DNA from: Knoellia aerolata DSM 18566
GTDB taxonomy: Bacteria; Actinomycetota; Actinomycetes; Actinomycetales; Dermatophilaceae
Length of the DNA stretch: 64,000 nt
Assembly: GCF_000768695.1 (NCBI RefSeq)
Contig: NZ_AVPL01000007.1
Coordinates: forward strand, 35,068 to 99,067
Direction of reading: 5' to 3'
The notes under the pieces were generated by a model. It was not told the DNA's origin and ran no database searches. It was given only the letters and a program-made list of their open reading frames with translations. Both the position numbers and the translations under genes were made by a program. Within the stretch, counting starts at the first letter, position 1; the number at the start of each line of letters is the position of its first letter. Positions 28,646 through 37,589 of this stretch are shown piece by piece.

Positions 28646-29595
28646 CAGAAGTAGCCCTCCTTCTTGCGGTCCTCCATGGCGGCCTCGGACATCCGGTCGT
28701 CGGCCCGGGTGGCCCCGCGTTCGGTGAGCGTCGAGGCGGCCACCTCGACGACGACGTCGGCGACGGTGCGGGCCTCGCTGAGGACGGCGCCGGTGCACGA
28801 CATGTCACCGACGGTGCGGTAGCGCACCGTGCGGGTCCGGACGTCCTCGCCGTCGCGCGGCCGGGAGTGTGGGCCGACGGCGAGCCACATGCCGTCGCGC
28901 TCGAACACGTCGCGCTCGTGGGAGTAGTAGAGGCCGGGCAGGTCGATGGCCTCGCGCTCGATGTAGCGCCAGACGTCGAGCTCGGTCCAGTTCGAGATCG
29001 GGAAGACCCGGACGTGCTGGCCGGGGGCGTGCCGCGGGTTGTAGAGGTTCCACAGCTCGGGCCGCTGGGTGCGCGGGTCCCACTGGCCGAACTCGTCGCG
29101 CAGGCTCACGACGCGCTCCTTGGCGCGGGCCTTCTCCTCGTCGCGCCGGCCGCCGCCGAAGACCGCGTCGAAGCGGTGGCTCGTGATCGCGTCGAGCAGG
29201 GGGAGGGTCTGGAGCGGGTTGCGGGTGCCGTCGGGCCGGTCCCGGAGGCGTCCGTCGTCGATCCAGTCCTGGACGCTGGCCACCTCGAGGCGCAGGCCGA
29301 GCCGCTCGACGGTCGCGTCGCGGTAGTCGAGGACCTCGGGGAAGTTGTGGCCCGTGTCCACGTGCAGGACGGGGAAGGGGATCGGCGCCGGCCAGAACGC
29401 CTTGGCGGCGAGGTGCAGCATGACGACGGAGTCCTTGCCCCCGCTGAAGAGCAGCACCGGGCGCTCGAGCTCGCCGACGACCTCGCGGATGATGAGGATC
29501 GCCTCGCTCTCGAGGGCGTCCAGCTGGTTCAGGACGTGCTCGTCGTGCGTCACGGTGTCGTCCACCGCCGGGCGGGCGGTCACGGGGGCGCTCAT
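28645..29595 (-). CDS. cysD: Sulfate adenylyltransferase subunit 2
   Basis: 316 residues. PP-loop LLFSGGKDSVVMLHLAAKAF near residue 50, then HVDTGHNFPEVLDYRD, GGGRRDEEKARAKER and the closing SEAAMEDRKKEGYF, all standard for CysD. It transfers the adenylyl group of ATP to sulfate. Start ATG 29595 overlaps the cysH stop by four bases; the longer upstream frame is a shadow of cysH. Confidence 0.94.
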   Translation of the reverse strand: MSAPVTARPAVDDTVTHDEHVLNQLDALESEAILIIREVVGELERPVLLFSGGKDSVVMLHLAAKAFWPAPIPFPVLHVDTGHNFPEVLDYRDATVERLGLRLEVASVQDWIDDGRLRDRPDGTRNPLQTLPLLDAITSHRFDAVFGGGRRDEEKARAKERVVSLRDEFGQWDPRTQRPELWNLYNPRHAPGQHVRVFPISNWTELDVWRYIEREAIDLPGLYYSHERDVFERDGMWLAVGPHSRPRDGEDVRTRTVRYRTVGDMSCTGAVLSEARTVADVVVEVAASTLTERGATRADDRMSEAAMEDRKKEGYF

Positions 29596-30308
29596 GTGTG
29601 GATCCCGCACTCGGTCTTGGACAGCCCGGCCCAGCGGCCGGACCGGGGGTCCTCGCCCGGGGCGACCCGCTTCGTGCAGGGCTCGCACCCGATCGACGGG
29701 TACCCGTCGGAGAGAAGGAGGTTCACCGGGACCGCGTGGGTGATGGCGTATGCCGTGACGTCGTCGAGCGACCACGTCACCAGGGGGTTGACCTTGACGA
29801 GGCCGTGCTTCTCGTCGAAGGTCACGAGCGGGGTGTGGGTCCGGGTCGGCGCCTCGTCGCGGCGCACCCCGGTGACCCAGGCCTCGTAGCCGTCGAGCGT
29901 CCGGGCCAGCGGCTCCATCTTGCGCATCGCGCAGCAGGACACCGGGTCGCGGTCGTGGAGGCGGGGGCCGAACCTCGCGTCCTGCTCGGCCACGGTCAGC
30001 TCGGGCATGACGTCGACGACGGTGACGTCCAGCTCGTCGGCCACCCGGGCGCGGGTGCCGATGGTGTCCGAGAAGTGGTAGCCGGTCTCGAGGAACAGGA
30101 CGTCGACGCCGGGCGCGTGCTGCGAGACGAGGTGGGGGAGGACGCCCTCGGCCATGCTGCAGGCGACGGCCAGGGTGCCGGGGAAGGTCTCGGCCGCCCA
30201 GCGCGCGACGCCGACGGCATCGGTGTCATCGAGGAGGGAGCCCTCGACGGCCAGGGCCCGCAGCTCACCTTCGCTGCGCCGGGTGCTCCGGGTGGTGGCG
30301 GTGCTCAT
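29592..30308 (-). CDS. cysH: Adenylylsulfate (APS) reductase, iron-sulfur type
   Basis: 238 residues. It carries the cysteine pairs that bind a [4Fe-4S] cluster in APS-using reductases, Cys125-Cys126 (SCCAMRK) and Cys208-Cys211 (GCEPC), plus the catalytic Cys234 in ECGIH near the end. It reduces APS to sulfite and AMP with thioredoxin. This cluster predicts APS rather than PAPS as substrate, in line with the absence of cysC. Both ends overlap neighbours by four bases. Confidence 0.92.
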   Translation of the reverse strand: MSTATTRSTRRSEGELRALAVEGSLLDDTDAVGVARWAAETFPGTLAVACSMAEGVLPHLVSQHAPGVDVLFLETGYHFSDTIGTRARVADELDVTVVDVMPELTVAEQDARFGPRLHDRDPVSCCAMRKMEPLARTLDGYEAWVTGVRRDEAPTRTHTPLVTFDEKHGLVKVNPLVTWSLDDVTAYAITHAVPVNLLLSDGYPSIGCEPCTKRVAPGEDPRSGRWAGLSKTECGIHT

Positions 30309-32008
30309 GTCAGCTCCTCATCGGTGGCGCGGTGGGCCCACGTGGCGAACGACTCACCGGCGGTGCGCTGCTCGACGAACCGGCGGACGACCCGCTCCAC
30401 GTAGTCGGCGAGGTCGGCCGACCGCACCTTGAGGCCGCGGACCGTCCGTCCGAGACCGGCCTCGTCGCGCTCGGGGGAGGCGAGTCCCCCGCCCAGGTGG
30501 ACCTGGAACCCGGGCACGTGCTCGCCGACGTCCGTCGTCGTGATGAGCCCCTTGAGGCCGATGTCGGCGGTCTGGATCCGGGCGCACGAGTTGGGGCACC
30601 CGTTGACGTGCAACGAGATCGGCGTGTCGAGCTCGATGCCGGCCAGGCGCCTCTCGAGCTCGGCGATGACGACCGTCGCGGTGTCCTTGGTGTCGACGAG
30701 CGCGAGCTTGCAGTACTCGATGCCGGTGCACGCCATCGTCGAGCGGCGGAACGGACTCGGCCTGGCCGTGAGCCCGAGGCCCTCCAGGCCGGTGACGAGG
30801 TCCTCGACGCCCGCCTCGGGGACGCCGAGGACGACGAGCTTCTGGTGGGCGGTGAGCCGCACCCCGTCGCCACCGACGCGGTCGACGAGGTCCGCGAGGC
30901 TGGTGAGGATGGTTCCGCTGACGCGTCCCACCGTCGGTGCGGCCCCGACGTAGAAGCGGCCGTCCTTCTGGGCGTGGACGCCCACGTGGTCGCCGGGACC
31001 CTTCGCCGGTGCGGGCGCCGGCCCGTCGGGCAGGGCGCGACCGAGGTACTCGGTCTCGAGGATCTCGCGGAACTTCTCCGGGCCCCACTCGGCGAGGAGG
31101 AACTTCAGGCGGGCCTTGGTGCGCATCCGGCGGTAGCCGTAGTCGCGGAAGATCGAGACGACGCCGTGCCAGACATCGGGGGCGTCGGCCTCGGACACGA
31201 AGACGCCGAGGCGCTCGGCGAGCCGTGGCGCGGTCGAGAGGGCACCGCCGACCCAGAGGTCGAAGCCGGGGCCGAGCTCGGGGTGGACGACGCCGACGAG
31301 CGAGACGTCGTTGATCTCGTGCACGACGTCCAGGCTCGGGTGCCCCGTGATGGCGGTCTTGAACTTGCGGGGGAGGTTGGAGAGCTCCTGGTCGCCGAGC
31401 CATCGTGACGTGATCTCGCGGATGACCGGCGTGGGGTCGATGATCTCGTCGGCGGCGACTCCCGCGACGGGCGAGCCGAGGAAGCCGCGGGGGGTGTCGC
31501 CGCAGGCCTCGGTCGTCTGGAGCCCGACGGCCTCGAGCCGACGCCAGATCTCGGGGACGTCCTCGATGGCGATCCAGTGGTACTGGATGTTCTGGCGATC
31601 GCTGATGTCGGCGCTCTCGCGGGCGAACTCGGTGGAGATGACTCCCAGGACGCGCAGCTGGTCGGGGGAGAGGAGCTGTCCGTCGGTGCGGACGCGGAGC
31701 ATGAAGAAGCGGTCCTCGAGCTCGTGCGGTTCGAGCGAGGCGGTGCGCCCGCCGTCGATCCCGGGCTTGCGCTGCGTGTAGAGGCCCCACCAGCGGAACC
31801 GGCCGTGGAGGTCGTCGCCGGAGATGGCGTCGAAGCCGTCGCGCGCGTAGATGGTCTCGATCCGCTCGCGGACGTTGAGGCCGTTGTCCTCGGCCTTGAA
31901 CGCCTCGTTGGGGTTGAGCGGCTCGCGACCGTCGACGGCCCACTGGCCGTTGGACCGGCCGGTGCGAGGCGGCCGCAGGGCGCGGCTGCCGGAGGCGACG
32001 CTCGTCAT
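30305..32008 (-). CDS. Assimilatory sulfite reductase (siroheme, ferredoxin type)
   Basis: 567 residues. The siroheme and [4Fe-4S] ligands are in ACTGIEYCKLALVDTK and HVNGCPNSCARIQ. Two tandem nitrite/sulfite reductase repeats are visible (DISDRQNIQYHWI in the first). Reduces sulfite to sulfide with six electrons, from ferredoxin as in mycobacterial NirA/SirA. A nitrite reductase role is less likely, given that it heads the cysH-cysD-cysN-cysG operon. ATG 32008. No ferredoxin, sulfate permease or cysteine synthase gene is in the window. Confidence 0.9.
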   Translation of the reverse strand: MTSVASGSRALRPPRTGRSNGQWAVDGREPLNPNEAFKAEDNGLNVRERIETIYARDGFDAISGDDLHGRFRWWGLYTQRKPGIDGGRTASLEPHELEDRFFMLRVRTDGQLLSPDQLRVLGVISTEFARESADISDRQNIQYHWIAIEDVPEIWRRLEAVGLQTTEACGDTPRGFLGSPVAGVAADEIIDPTPVIREITSRWLGDQELSNLPRKFKTAITGHPSLDVVHEINDVSLVGVVHPELGPGFDLWVGGALSTAPRLAERLGVFVSEADAPDVWHGVVSIFRDYGYRRMRTKARLKFLLAEWGPEKFREILETEYLGRALPDGPAPAPAKGPGDHVGVHAQKDGRFYVGAAPTVGRVSGTILTSLADLVDRVGGDGVRLTAHQKLVVLGVPEAGVEDLVTGLEGLGLTARPSPFRRSTMACTGIEYCKLALVDTKDTATVVIAELERRLAGIELDTPISLHVNGCPNSCARIQTADIGLKGLITTTDVGEHVPGFQVHLGGGLASPERDEAGLGRTVRGLKVRSADLADYVERVVRRFVEQRTAGESFATWAHRATDEELT

Positions 32009-32135
32009 GGGTCCTCGATCCTCAATAGGGTTGAAACGTTGATGGGAAGCATAAGAGCGAGTTATGGCTTAGGTCTCGGGCGGTCCACGATGTGGCCCAC
32101 GACCCCGGGGCCTGCCCGGCGGGGGTGGGCCGGGC

Positions 32136-32141
32136 TAGACT
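32136..32141 (+). promoter_or_regulatory. -10 element of a leaderless gene
   Basis: TAGACT followed by seven bases and the ATG at 32149, in the 140-base gap between the divergent sulfite reductase gene and a small gene. Confidence 0.5.
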
Positions 32142-32148
32142 CGAACGC

Positions 32149-32574
32149 ATGTTCGACAACCCGCCGCCCCCGTTGCGGCGGGCCGCCAGCCCCGGCGCAC
32201 CGGGCGGGGCCCGCAGCGGTCCGCCGGGGTGGCCCGCTCGGGTGCCGCCGCCGGGCGCGCCGGGCTGGCAGATTCCGGCGGTGGGCTGGCTGCTCGACCA
32301 CTGCCCGTCGGAGTACCGCATGTATGCCGTGTGGCGCCGCCACCCGCTCGCCCTCGCGTGGGTGACCACGCACCACCTCGACGGTCAGCTGGGAGCGATG
32401 CGGACGGCATACCGGGGTCTGCGGGTCGACCTCGCGGACCACGTCGAGCCGGAGGGGGTCGCCGCGGCGCTGGCCGCCCTCGAGGCCGAGGGCGCCCGGC
32501 TGCTCGCGGCCCGTCGGGCGGCCGGGCTGTTGCTGGAGGCCATGCAGGGGCACGCGTTCGTGCCGAGGTTGTGA
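32149..32574 (+). CDS. Hypothetical protein of 141 residues
   Basis: I do not recognise a named function. The first 45 residues are proline- and glycine-rich and probably disordered. The rest is helical, with GWLLDHCPSEYRMYAVWRRH and a run of Ala-Leu-Glu-rich helix (EPEGVAAALAALEAEGARLL). No signal peptide or membrane segment. The start is fixed by the leaderless promoter, and no ribosome-binding site is present. It stands upstream of dxs with its own terminator-like hairpin at 32581-32598, so it is probably transcribed alone. Confidence 0.7.
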   Translation: MFDNPPPPLRRAASPGAPGGARSGPPGWPARVPPPGAPGWQIPAVGWLLDHCPSEYRMYAVWRRHPLALAWVTTHHLDGQLGAMRTAYRGLRVDLADHVEPEGVAAALAALEAEGARLLAARRAAGLLLEAMQGHAFVPRL

Positions 32575-32580
32575 GAGTTT

Positions 32581-32598
32581 CCTCACGGGCCGGTGAGG
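32581..32598 (+). terminator. Small hairpin after the 141-residue gene
   Basis: CCTCAC-GGGCCG-GTGAGG, a 6-bp stem directly after the stop codon region. Weak, but placed correctly. Confidence 0.35.
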
Positions 32599-32646
32599 GT
32601 TCGCCCGGAGAGCCCTGCCCGAGCGGGCACGCCCCCGGCCAGCACC

Positions 32647-32652
32647 TAGACT
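32647..32652 (+). promoter_or_regulatory. -10 element upstream of dxs
   Basis: TAGACT, identical to the element at 32136. A transcript starting about seven bases on would give dxs a leader of roughly 30 bases carrying GAGAGGGAGAG as its ribosome-binding region. Confidence 0.45.
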
Positions 32653-32688
32653 TGTGCGGATGGACCACGGCAGCGAGAGGGAGAGCGT

Positions 32689-34560
32689 GTGAGCGTGTTG
32701 GAGCGCATCCAGGGACCTGGTGACCTCACGGACCTCACCCGACCCGAGCTGGCGACCCTGGCCCAGGAGATCCGGACGTTCCTCGTCGACGAGGTCTCCC
32801 GCACCGGCGGTCACCTCGGACCCAACCTCGGGGTGGTCGAGCTGACCATCGCGATCCACCGGGTGTTCGACAGCCCGTCCGACGCCGTCGTCTTCGACAC
32901 CGGCCACCAGTCCTACGTGCACAAGCTGCTCACCGGGCGCCACGACTTCTCCGGGCTGCGCAAGCAGGGCGGGCTCTCGGGCTACCCGAGCCGGGCGGAG
33001 TCCGAGCACGACGTCGTCGAGAGCTCGCACGCCTCGAGCTCGCTCTCGTGGGCGCACGGCATCGCGGCCGGGCGCGTCGTCACGGGTCAGCGCGACCGGC
33101 ACACGGTCGCGGTCATCGGGGACGGCGCGCTCACCGGCGGCATGGCCTGGGAGGCGCTCAACAACATCGCCGCCGAGTCGGACCTGCCGCTCGTCATCGT
33201 CGTCAACGACAACGAGCGCTCCTACGCGCCGACCCGCGGCGGGCTCGCCGACCACCTCGCGACGCTGCGGACGACCCGCGGCTACGAACGGTTCCTCGAC
33301 TGGGGCAAGTCGGCGCTGCACCGCACCCCCGTCGTCGGGGGAGCGATGTACGAGACCCTCCACGGGATGAAGAAGGGGATCAAGGACATCGTCGCCCCGC
33401 AGGGGCTCTTCGAGGACCTCGGGCTCAAGTACGTCGGCCCGGTCGACGGTCACGACATCGCGGCGCTGGAGCAGGCGCTGCGGCGGGCGCGCGCCTTCGG
33501 GGGGCCGGTGCTCGTGCACGCGATCACCCAGAAGGGCAAGGGCTACGACCACGCCATCAACGACGAGAGCGACCAGTTCCACGCGGTCGGCGTCATCAAC
33601 CCCGAGACCGGTCTGCCCCTGGAGATCTCCGGGCGGAGCTGGACCGAGGAGTTCAGCGACGCCCTCGTGGAGCTGGGGGAGGAGCGCGAGGACATCGTCG
33701 CCATCACCGCGGCGATGATGATCCCGGTCGGGCTGGACGCGTTCTCGAAGCGCTTTCCGAAGCGGACGTTCGACGTCGGGATCGCCGAGCAGCACGCGAC
33801 GACGATGGCCGCCGGGCTGGCGTATGCCGGCCTGCACCCGGTCGTCGCGATCTACGCCACCTTCCTCAACCGCGCCTTCGACCAGCTCCTCATGGACTGC
33901 GCCCTGCACCGCGCCGGCGTGACGTTCGTCCTCGACCGCTCCGGCATCACCGGACCCGACGGCGCCTCGCACCACGGCATGTGGGACATGTCGCTGGTCG
34001 GGATCGTCCCGGGACTCCACCTCGCGGCGCCTCGGGACGGGCAGCAGATCCCCGCTGCGCTCCGTACGGCGGTCGACATCGCGGACGCGCCGTCGGTGAT
34101 CCGCTTCCCCAAGGGGTCGGTGGCCGACCCGATCGGGGCGGTGCGCAGTGTCGCCGGGGTCGACGTCCTCATGGAGCCGGACGAGGGTGCGGTCGACCTC
34201 CTCCTCGTCGGGGTCGGCTCCATGGCCGCGACGGCGCTCACGGTCGCCGACAAGCTCGGCGCCGAGGGCCTGCGGGTGCGGGTCGTCGACCCGGTCTGGG
34301 CGCTGCCGGTCAACCCGGTGCTCGACGAGCTCGCCGGCGACGCCGGCCGGGTCGCGGTGGTCGAGGACAACTCCCTCGCCGGCGGTATCGGCTCACACGT
34401 GTCGACAGCCCTGCGCGACAGGGGGATCGACGTCCCCATCGACCTCTTCGGGCTGCCGCGCGAGTTCCTCGACCACGGCTCCCGGGGTCAGGTCCTCGAC
34501 CGTGTGGGTCTCACCCCCGAAGCGATCGCCGCCCGGCTGCTCGCCTCCAGCCGCCGCTGA
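32689..34560 (+). CDS. dxs: 1-deoxy-D-xylulose-5-phosphate synthase
   Basis: 623 residues. First step of the MEP isoprenoid pathway: pyruvate plus glyceraldehyde 3-phosphate give DXP, with thiamine diphosphate. Visible are [17 protein letters not shown], the ThDP motif [26 protein letters not shown], and the catalytic pyrimidine-domain segment [20 protein letters not shown] 32689 follows a purine-rich GAGAGGGAGAGC. No other isoprenoid genes are adjacent. Confidence 0.96.
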   Translation: MSVLERIQGPGDLTDLTRPELATLAQEIRTFLVDEVSRTGGHLGPNLGVVELTIAIHRVFDSPSDAVVFDTGHQSYVHKLLTGRHDFSGLRKQGGLSGYPSRAESEHDVVESSHASSSLSWAHGIAAGRVVTGQRDRHTVAVIGDGALTGGMAWEALNNIAAESDLPLVIVVNDNERSYAPTRGGLADHLATLRTTRGYERFLDWGKSALHRTPVVGGAMYETLHGMKKGIKDIVAPQGLFEDLGLKYVGPVDGHDIAALEQALRRARAFGGPVLVHAITQKGKGYDHAINDESDQFHAVGVINPETGLPLEISGRSWTEEFSDALVELGEEREDIVAITAAMMIPVGLDAFSKRFPKRTFDVGIAEQHATTMAAGLAYAGLHPVVAIYATFLNRAFDQLLMDCALHRAGVTFVLDRSGITGPDGASHHGMWDMSLVGIVPGLHLAAPRDGQQIPAALRTAVDIADAPSVIRFPKGSVADPIGAVRSVAGVDVLMEPDEGAVDLLLVGVGSMAATALTVADKLGAEGLRVRVVDPVWALPVNPVLDELAGDAGRVAVVEDNSLAGGIGSHVSTALRDRGIDVPIDLFGLPREFLDHGSRGQVLDRVGLTPEAIAARLLASSRR

Positions 34561-34623
34561 CCGAGGCCGCCTCTCGGCTGCGGGGTCGCAGGCACTCGAC
34601 AGGACCCAGCCCGTGGGAGCAGG

Positions 34624-35097
34624 GTGGGCACCGTGCCACGCATCCCACCTCCCGCAGTGGCCGTCGGGGCTGCCCTGGTCCAGCGGGCGCTCTCGGACGG
34701 AGCGCGCCCTCCCACGAGGAGTCGCAGCGCTGCAGCGGCCGCCATCTCGCTGGTCGCCCTCTCGATGGCCGGTGCGGCAGCGAACCGATTCCGCCGCGCT
34801 GGCACGACCACCGAGCCGTTCCAGCCCGGGCGCGCGACGGTGCTCGTGACCGGCGGCGCCAACACCGTCAGTCGCAACCCCATGTACGTGGGGATGGCGG
34901 GACTGCTGCTGGCGCACGCGGTCGGGCGGGGCTCGTGGGCCGCGCTCCTCCCGCTGGTCGGCTTCGTCGGCTTCATCGACCGCGTCCAGATCCGGGCGGA
35001 GGAGACGGCGCTCCTCGAGAAGTTCGGGCCGGCATACGAGGACTACCGGGCCACGACGCCTCGCTGGGTCGACCGGAGGTCTCTCCGCATTGCCTGA
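34624..35097 (+). CDS. Isoprenylcysteine methyltransferase-like membrane protein
   Basis: 157 residues with about four membrane segments. The C-terminal half has the ICMT/PEMT-like signature VSRNPMYVGMAGLLLAHAV and EETALLEKFGPAYEDYRA with the closing Arg-Trp pair, as in many bacterial DUF1295/ICMT-like proteins. These bind SAM in the membrane; the bacterial substrates are mostly unknown. GTG 34624 and GTG 34633 are both possible starts, and neither has a good ribosome-binding site. Confidence 0.75.
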   Translation: MGTVPRIPPPAVAVGAALVQRALSDGARPPTRSRSAAAAAISLVALSMAGAAANRFRRAGTTTEPFQPGRATVLVTGGANTVSRNPMYVGMAGLLLAHAVGRGSWAALLPLVGFVGFIDRVQIRAEETALLEKFGPAYEDYRATTPRWVDRRSLRIA

Positions 35098-35116
35098 CCG
35101 ACACGCGGCCTCCCCC

Positions 35117-35122
35117 TATGCT
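35117..35122 (+). promoter_or_regulatory. -10 element of leaderless phosphatase gene
   Basis: TATGCT followed by six bases and the ATG at 35129. It lies in the end region of the preceding gene. Confidence 0.5.
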
Positions 35123-35128
35123 CCGCCC

Positions 35129-36442
35129 ATGGCCCCTGAACAGTCGTCCACCAGTCTGGGACGTGTGCTGGACGCTGCGGAGGCCGCCTCGCCGGTCGAT
35201 GCCGTGGAGGCGGTGACCAAGGAGCTGGGCAGGGCGGTGGGCGCCACCGAGGTGTCGTTCCTCATCGTCGACCAGTCCGGGCGCGCCCTGGTTCGCCTCT
35301 CGCACATCCCCCTCCAGCACGCCGACGACGCCGCGGACGCCACGCCGCGCCTGACCGGCGAGCGGCGCGACGCCGGCGAGCGGGCCATGGTGGTGCCGCT
35401 GGACGGGGGCCCTGCCGAGCAGGCGGTGCGCACCCAGACCGTGCAGGTGTCGGCATCGGAGACCGAGCCCGGGTCGGGGTCGCCACAGTGGACGGTCCTC
35501 GCCCCCATGACCGAGCGCGGGGAGGTCATCGGCCTGCTCGAGCTCTGTGTACCGCAGGCACCGGACACTGACGCCCTGGCGGAGATCGCCAGACTCGCGC
35601 ACCTGCTGGCGTTCGTGGCGATCGCGAACCGGAGACACACGGACGTGTACGAGTGGGGCCAGCGCAGCCGTCCGTCGAGCCTGTCCGCGGAGATCCAGCA
35701 GCGGCTCCTCCCCGGTCCGCGAACCTGCGAGGCAGGGGCCTTCACCCTCGCGGCATGGTTGGAGCCGGCGGCAAAGATCGCCGGGGACACCTTCGACTAC
35801 AGCCTGGCCCGGGACGTCCTGCACCTGTCGATGACGGACGCGATGGGACACGGAGTCGGTGCTGCCCTGACGGCCACGCTGTGCGTGGGGGGTCTGCGCG
35901 GCGCACGACGGCAGGGCGCGTCACTGCTCGAGCAGGCGTCGGCCACCAACGCCGCGCTGGCGGGTCACTCGGCCGACAACGCGCTCGACGACTTCGTGAC
36001 CGGCCTCATCGGACGGTTGGACCTGCGCAGCGGTGAGCTCGAGCTCGTCAATGCCGGACACGTGGCTCCGTTCCTGCTGCGCGCAGGGGTGGTCACCACT
36101 CTCGCGCTTCCCGCCGACCCCCCGTTCGGACTCTTCGGCGACACCCGCTTCCGCAGCACCACGACGGCACTGGAGCCCGGGGACCGCGTCGTCCTCGTCA
36201 CCGACGGGATGCTCGAGCGGAACGCCGCGGGCATCGACCTGTCCGTGGCCATCGCGGAGACCGCGGACCTGCACCCCCGCGAGGCGGTCCGTCGACTCGC
36301 GGACAGCGTCCTGGATGCCACCGGGCACGCCCTCGAGGACGACGCCACCGTCATGCTGGTGAGCTGGCACGGCGGGCATCACCGCAGGCGGAGCACCTTC
36401 GCCGGCGCCGACTCGCACCGCGCCAGCGACCCGCTGGGCTGA
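35129..36442 (+). CDS. GAF-domain PP2C (SpoIIE/RsbU-type) phosphatase
   Basis: 437 residues from ATG 35129. Residues 25-185 look like a GAF sensor domain (VSFLIVDQSGRALVRLSHIP). Residues 200-425 are a SpoIIE-type PP2C domain: LPGPRTCEAGAFTLAAW, the metal-binding AGDTFDYSLARDVLHLSMTD, AMGHGVGAALTATLC, ELVNAGHVAPFLLR and DRVVLVTDGMLER. Such enzymes dephosphorylate anti-sigma-factor antagonists in response to a signal. No antagonist or anti-sigma kinase gene is adjacent, so its partner is unknown. No transmembrane segment. Confidence 0.88.
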   Translation: MAPEQSSTSLGRVLDAAEAASPVDAVEAVTKELGRAVGATEVSFLIVDQSGRALVRLSHIPLQHADDAADATPRLTGERRDAGERAMVVPLDGGPAEQAVRTQTVQVSASETEPGSGSPQWTVLAPMTERGEVIGLLELCVPQAPDTDALAEIARLAHLLAFVAIANRRHTDVYEWGQRSRPSSLSAEIQQRLLPGPRTCEAGAFTLAAWLEPAAKIAGDTFDYSLARDVLHLSMTDAMGHGVGAALTATLCVGGLRGARRQGASLLEQASATNAALAGHSADNALDDFVTGLIGRLDLRSGELELVNAGHVAPFLLRAGVVTTLALPADPPFGLFGDTRFRSTTTALEPGDRVVLVTDGMLERNAAGIDLSVAIAETADLHPREAVRRLADSVLDATGHALEDDATVMLVSWHGGHHRRRSTFAGADSHRASDPLG

Positions 36443-36499
36443 CGGCCGTCGGTCCCGACGCCGTCATCCCTTGGTCCACCGGGTGGTTCCTGGGGGGTG

Positions 36500-36754
36500 T
36501 CAGTACTCGGGCACCCAGGTGGGGGCCGGAACGCCGTTGCCGGTCAGGTCGTCGCACCGGACGTACTGGGTCCCGGCACGCTGCAGGAGGCAGTGCTGCA
36601 CGGAGGTCCCGATGTCGGTCACGGTCCTCGGCCCGGGTTCCGGCCGAGCGAAGGCCGCTGGGGTCGCGGAAAGGAGGAGGAGTGCACTCGTCGCGGTGGC
36701 CACCACAGCGGTGCGCTGGATGAGTGCGGATCTGGTCGTCACGGAGATGGACAT
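36500..36754 (-). CDS. Small secreted protein, function unknown
   Basis: 84 residues from ATG 36754, with AAGGA upstream at good spacing. A clear signal peptide (TAVVATATSALLLLSATPAA) is followed by a mature part of about 45 residues with two cysteines (HCLLQRAG and YVRCDDLTG) that could form a disulfide. No family recognised. It is divergent from the sigma factor gene, which suggests it could be a target of that sigma factor; this is inference. Confidence 0.6.
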   Translation of the reverse strand: MSISVTTRSALIQRTAVVATATSALLLLSATPAAFARPEPGPRTVTDIGTSVQHCLLQRAGTQYVRCDDLTGNGVPAPTWVPEY

Positions 36755-37043
36755 GGCGGAGTCCTTCGGGGTCGGGTGGTGGGTGAAGGGTGGTGCGTGG
36801 GATGCGGTCGGGCCGCGGATCAGGGGAGGGCGCGAAAGCCGGTCACACGGGAAGTCGCCGCTCCCGCCCGGGGGTTGACACGGGATGACCAGAACCTCCG
36901 TGAGGGGCACGATGGTTCTCGCGATGCGTGGTCCTCGGGAGACCGTTCGGCCGACGCGGATAACTCGAACTCGCGAACGCCTCGTGTCAACCCTGGGAGT
37001 GCTCCGGCGACCTCTGCTCAGAGGCCGATTCTTGGAGGCGGAT
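36755..37043. other. 289-base divergent intergenic region
   Basis: This lies between the small secreted gene and the sigma factor gene. It contains TTGACA at 36875-36880 but no good -10 at normal spacing, and GATAAC near 36959. The likely autoregulated promoter of the sigma factor should be here, but I cannot define it from sequence alone. Confidence 0.4.
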
Positions 37044-37589
37044 GTGAACGACGGCGATCACTCGGCGACGGCACTGCACCCCGGCACCACGCTCGACCGG
37101 GACGTGGTCCTCGAGCAGCTCTTCCGGGACCACTACGCGAGCCTGGTGCGGCTCGCCTACTGCCTCATCGGTGACCGGGCCGCCTCCGAGGACGCGGCGC
37201 AGGAGGCCTTCGTGTCCCTGCACCGCCACTGGGAGGGGTTGAGGAGCTCCGGGGCGGTGGTGGCGTACCTGCGCCGGGCGACGATCAACCAGTGCCGCAC
37301 CACTCAGCGCCGGCTCATCAGGGGAAGGGGTGCCCTGGCGCGGCTGCCTTCCCGCGCGGACACCGCGAGCTCGGAGGACTCCGCCGTCGAACACGACGAG
37401 CTGCGCCGGCTCGCTGCGGCGATCCGCGCACTGCCGGCACGGCAGCGCGAGGTGCTCGTGTGTCGCTACTTCCTCGAGCTGAGCGAGGTCGCGACCTCCG
37501 AGGCCCTGGAGATCGGTGTGAGCAGCGTCAAGCAGCACGCCCACCGGGCCCGAACCGCCCTGCACGCCATGATGGGAGAGAGCAGATGA
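37044..37589 (+). CDS. ECF-type RNA polymerase sigma factor (SigE family)
   Basis: 181 residues from GTG 37044, with GGAGG five bases upstream; longer frames upstream lack a site. Region 2 is LFRDHYASLVRLAYCLIGDR then DAAQEAF; region 4 is LPARQREVLVCRYFLELSE with the HTH GVSSVKQHAHRARTAL. It belongs to the SigE-like ECF group common in Actinobacteria. Its stop overlaps the next gene by four bases (ATGA), so the product of that gene is the likely regulator. Confidence 0.9.
   Translation: MNDGDHSATALHPGTTLDRDVVLEQLFRDHYASLVRLAYCLIGDRAASEDAAQEAFVSLHRHWEGLRSSGAVVAYLRRATINQCRTTQRRLIRGRGALARLPSRADTASSEDSAVEHDELRRLAAAIRALPARQREVLVCRYFLELSEVATSEALEIGVSSVKQHAHRARTALHAMMGESR

Noticed and set aside
32009..32148. 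SAM, cobalamin or other sulfur-related riboswitch before the sulfite reductase gene
   Set aside because: The 140-base gap is too short for two promoters plus a riboswitch, and no conserved core is visible. AT-rich GTTGAAACGTTGA near 32027 may be a repressor site, but it has no matching half.
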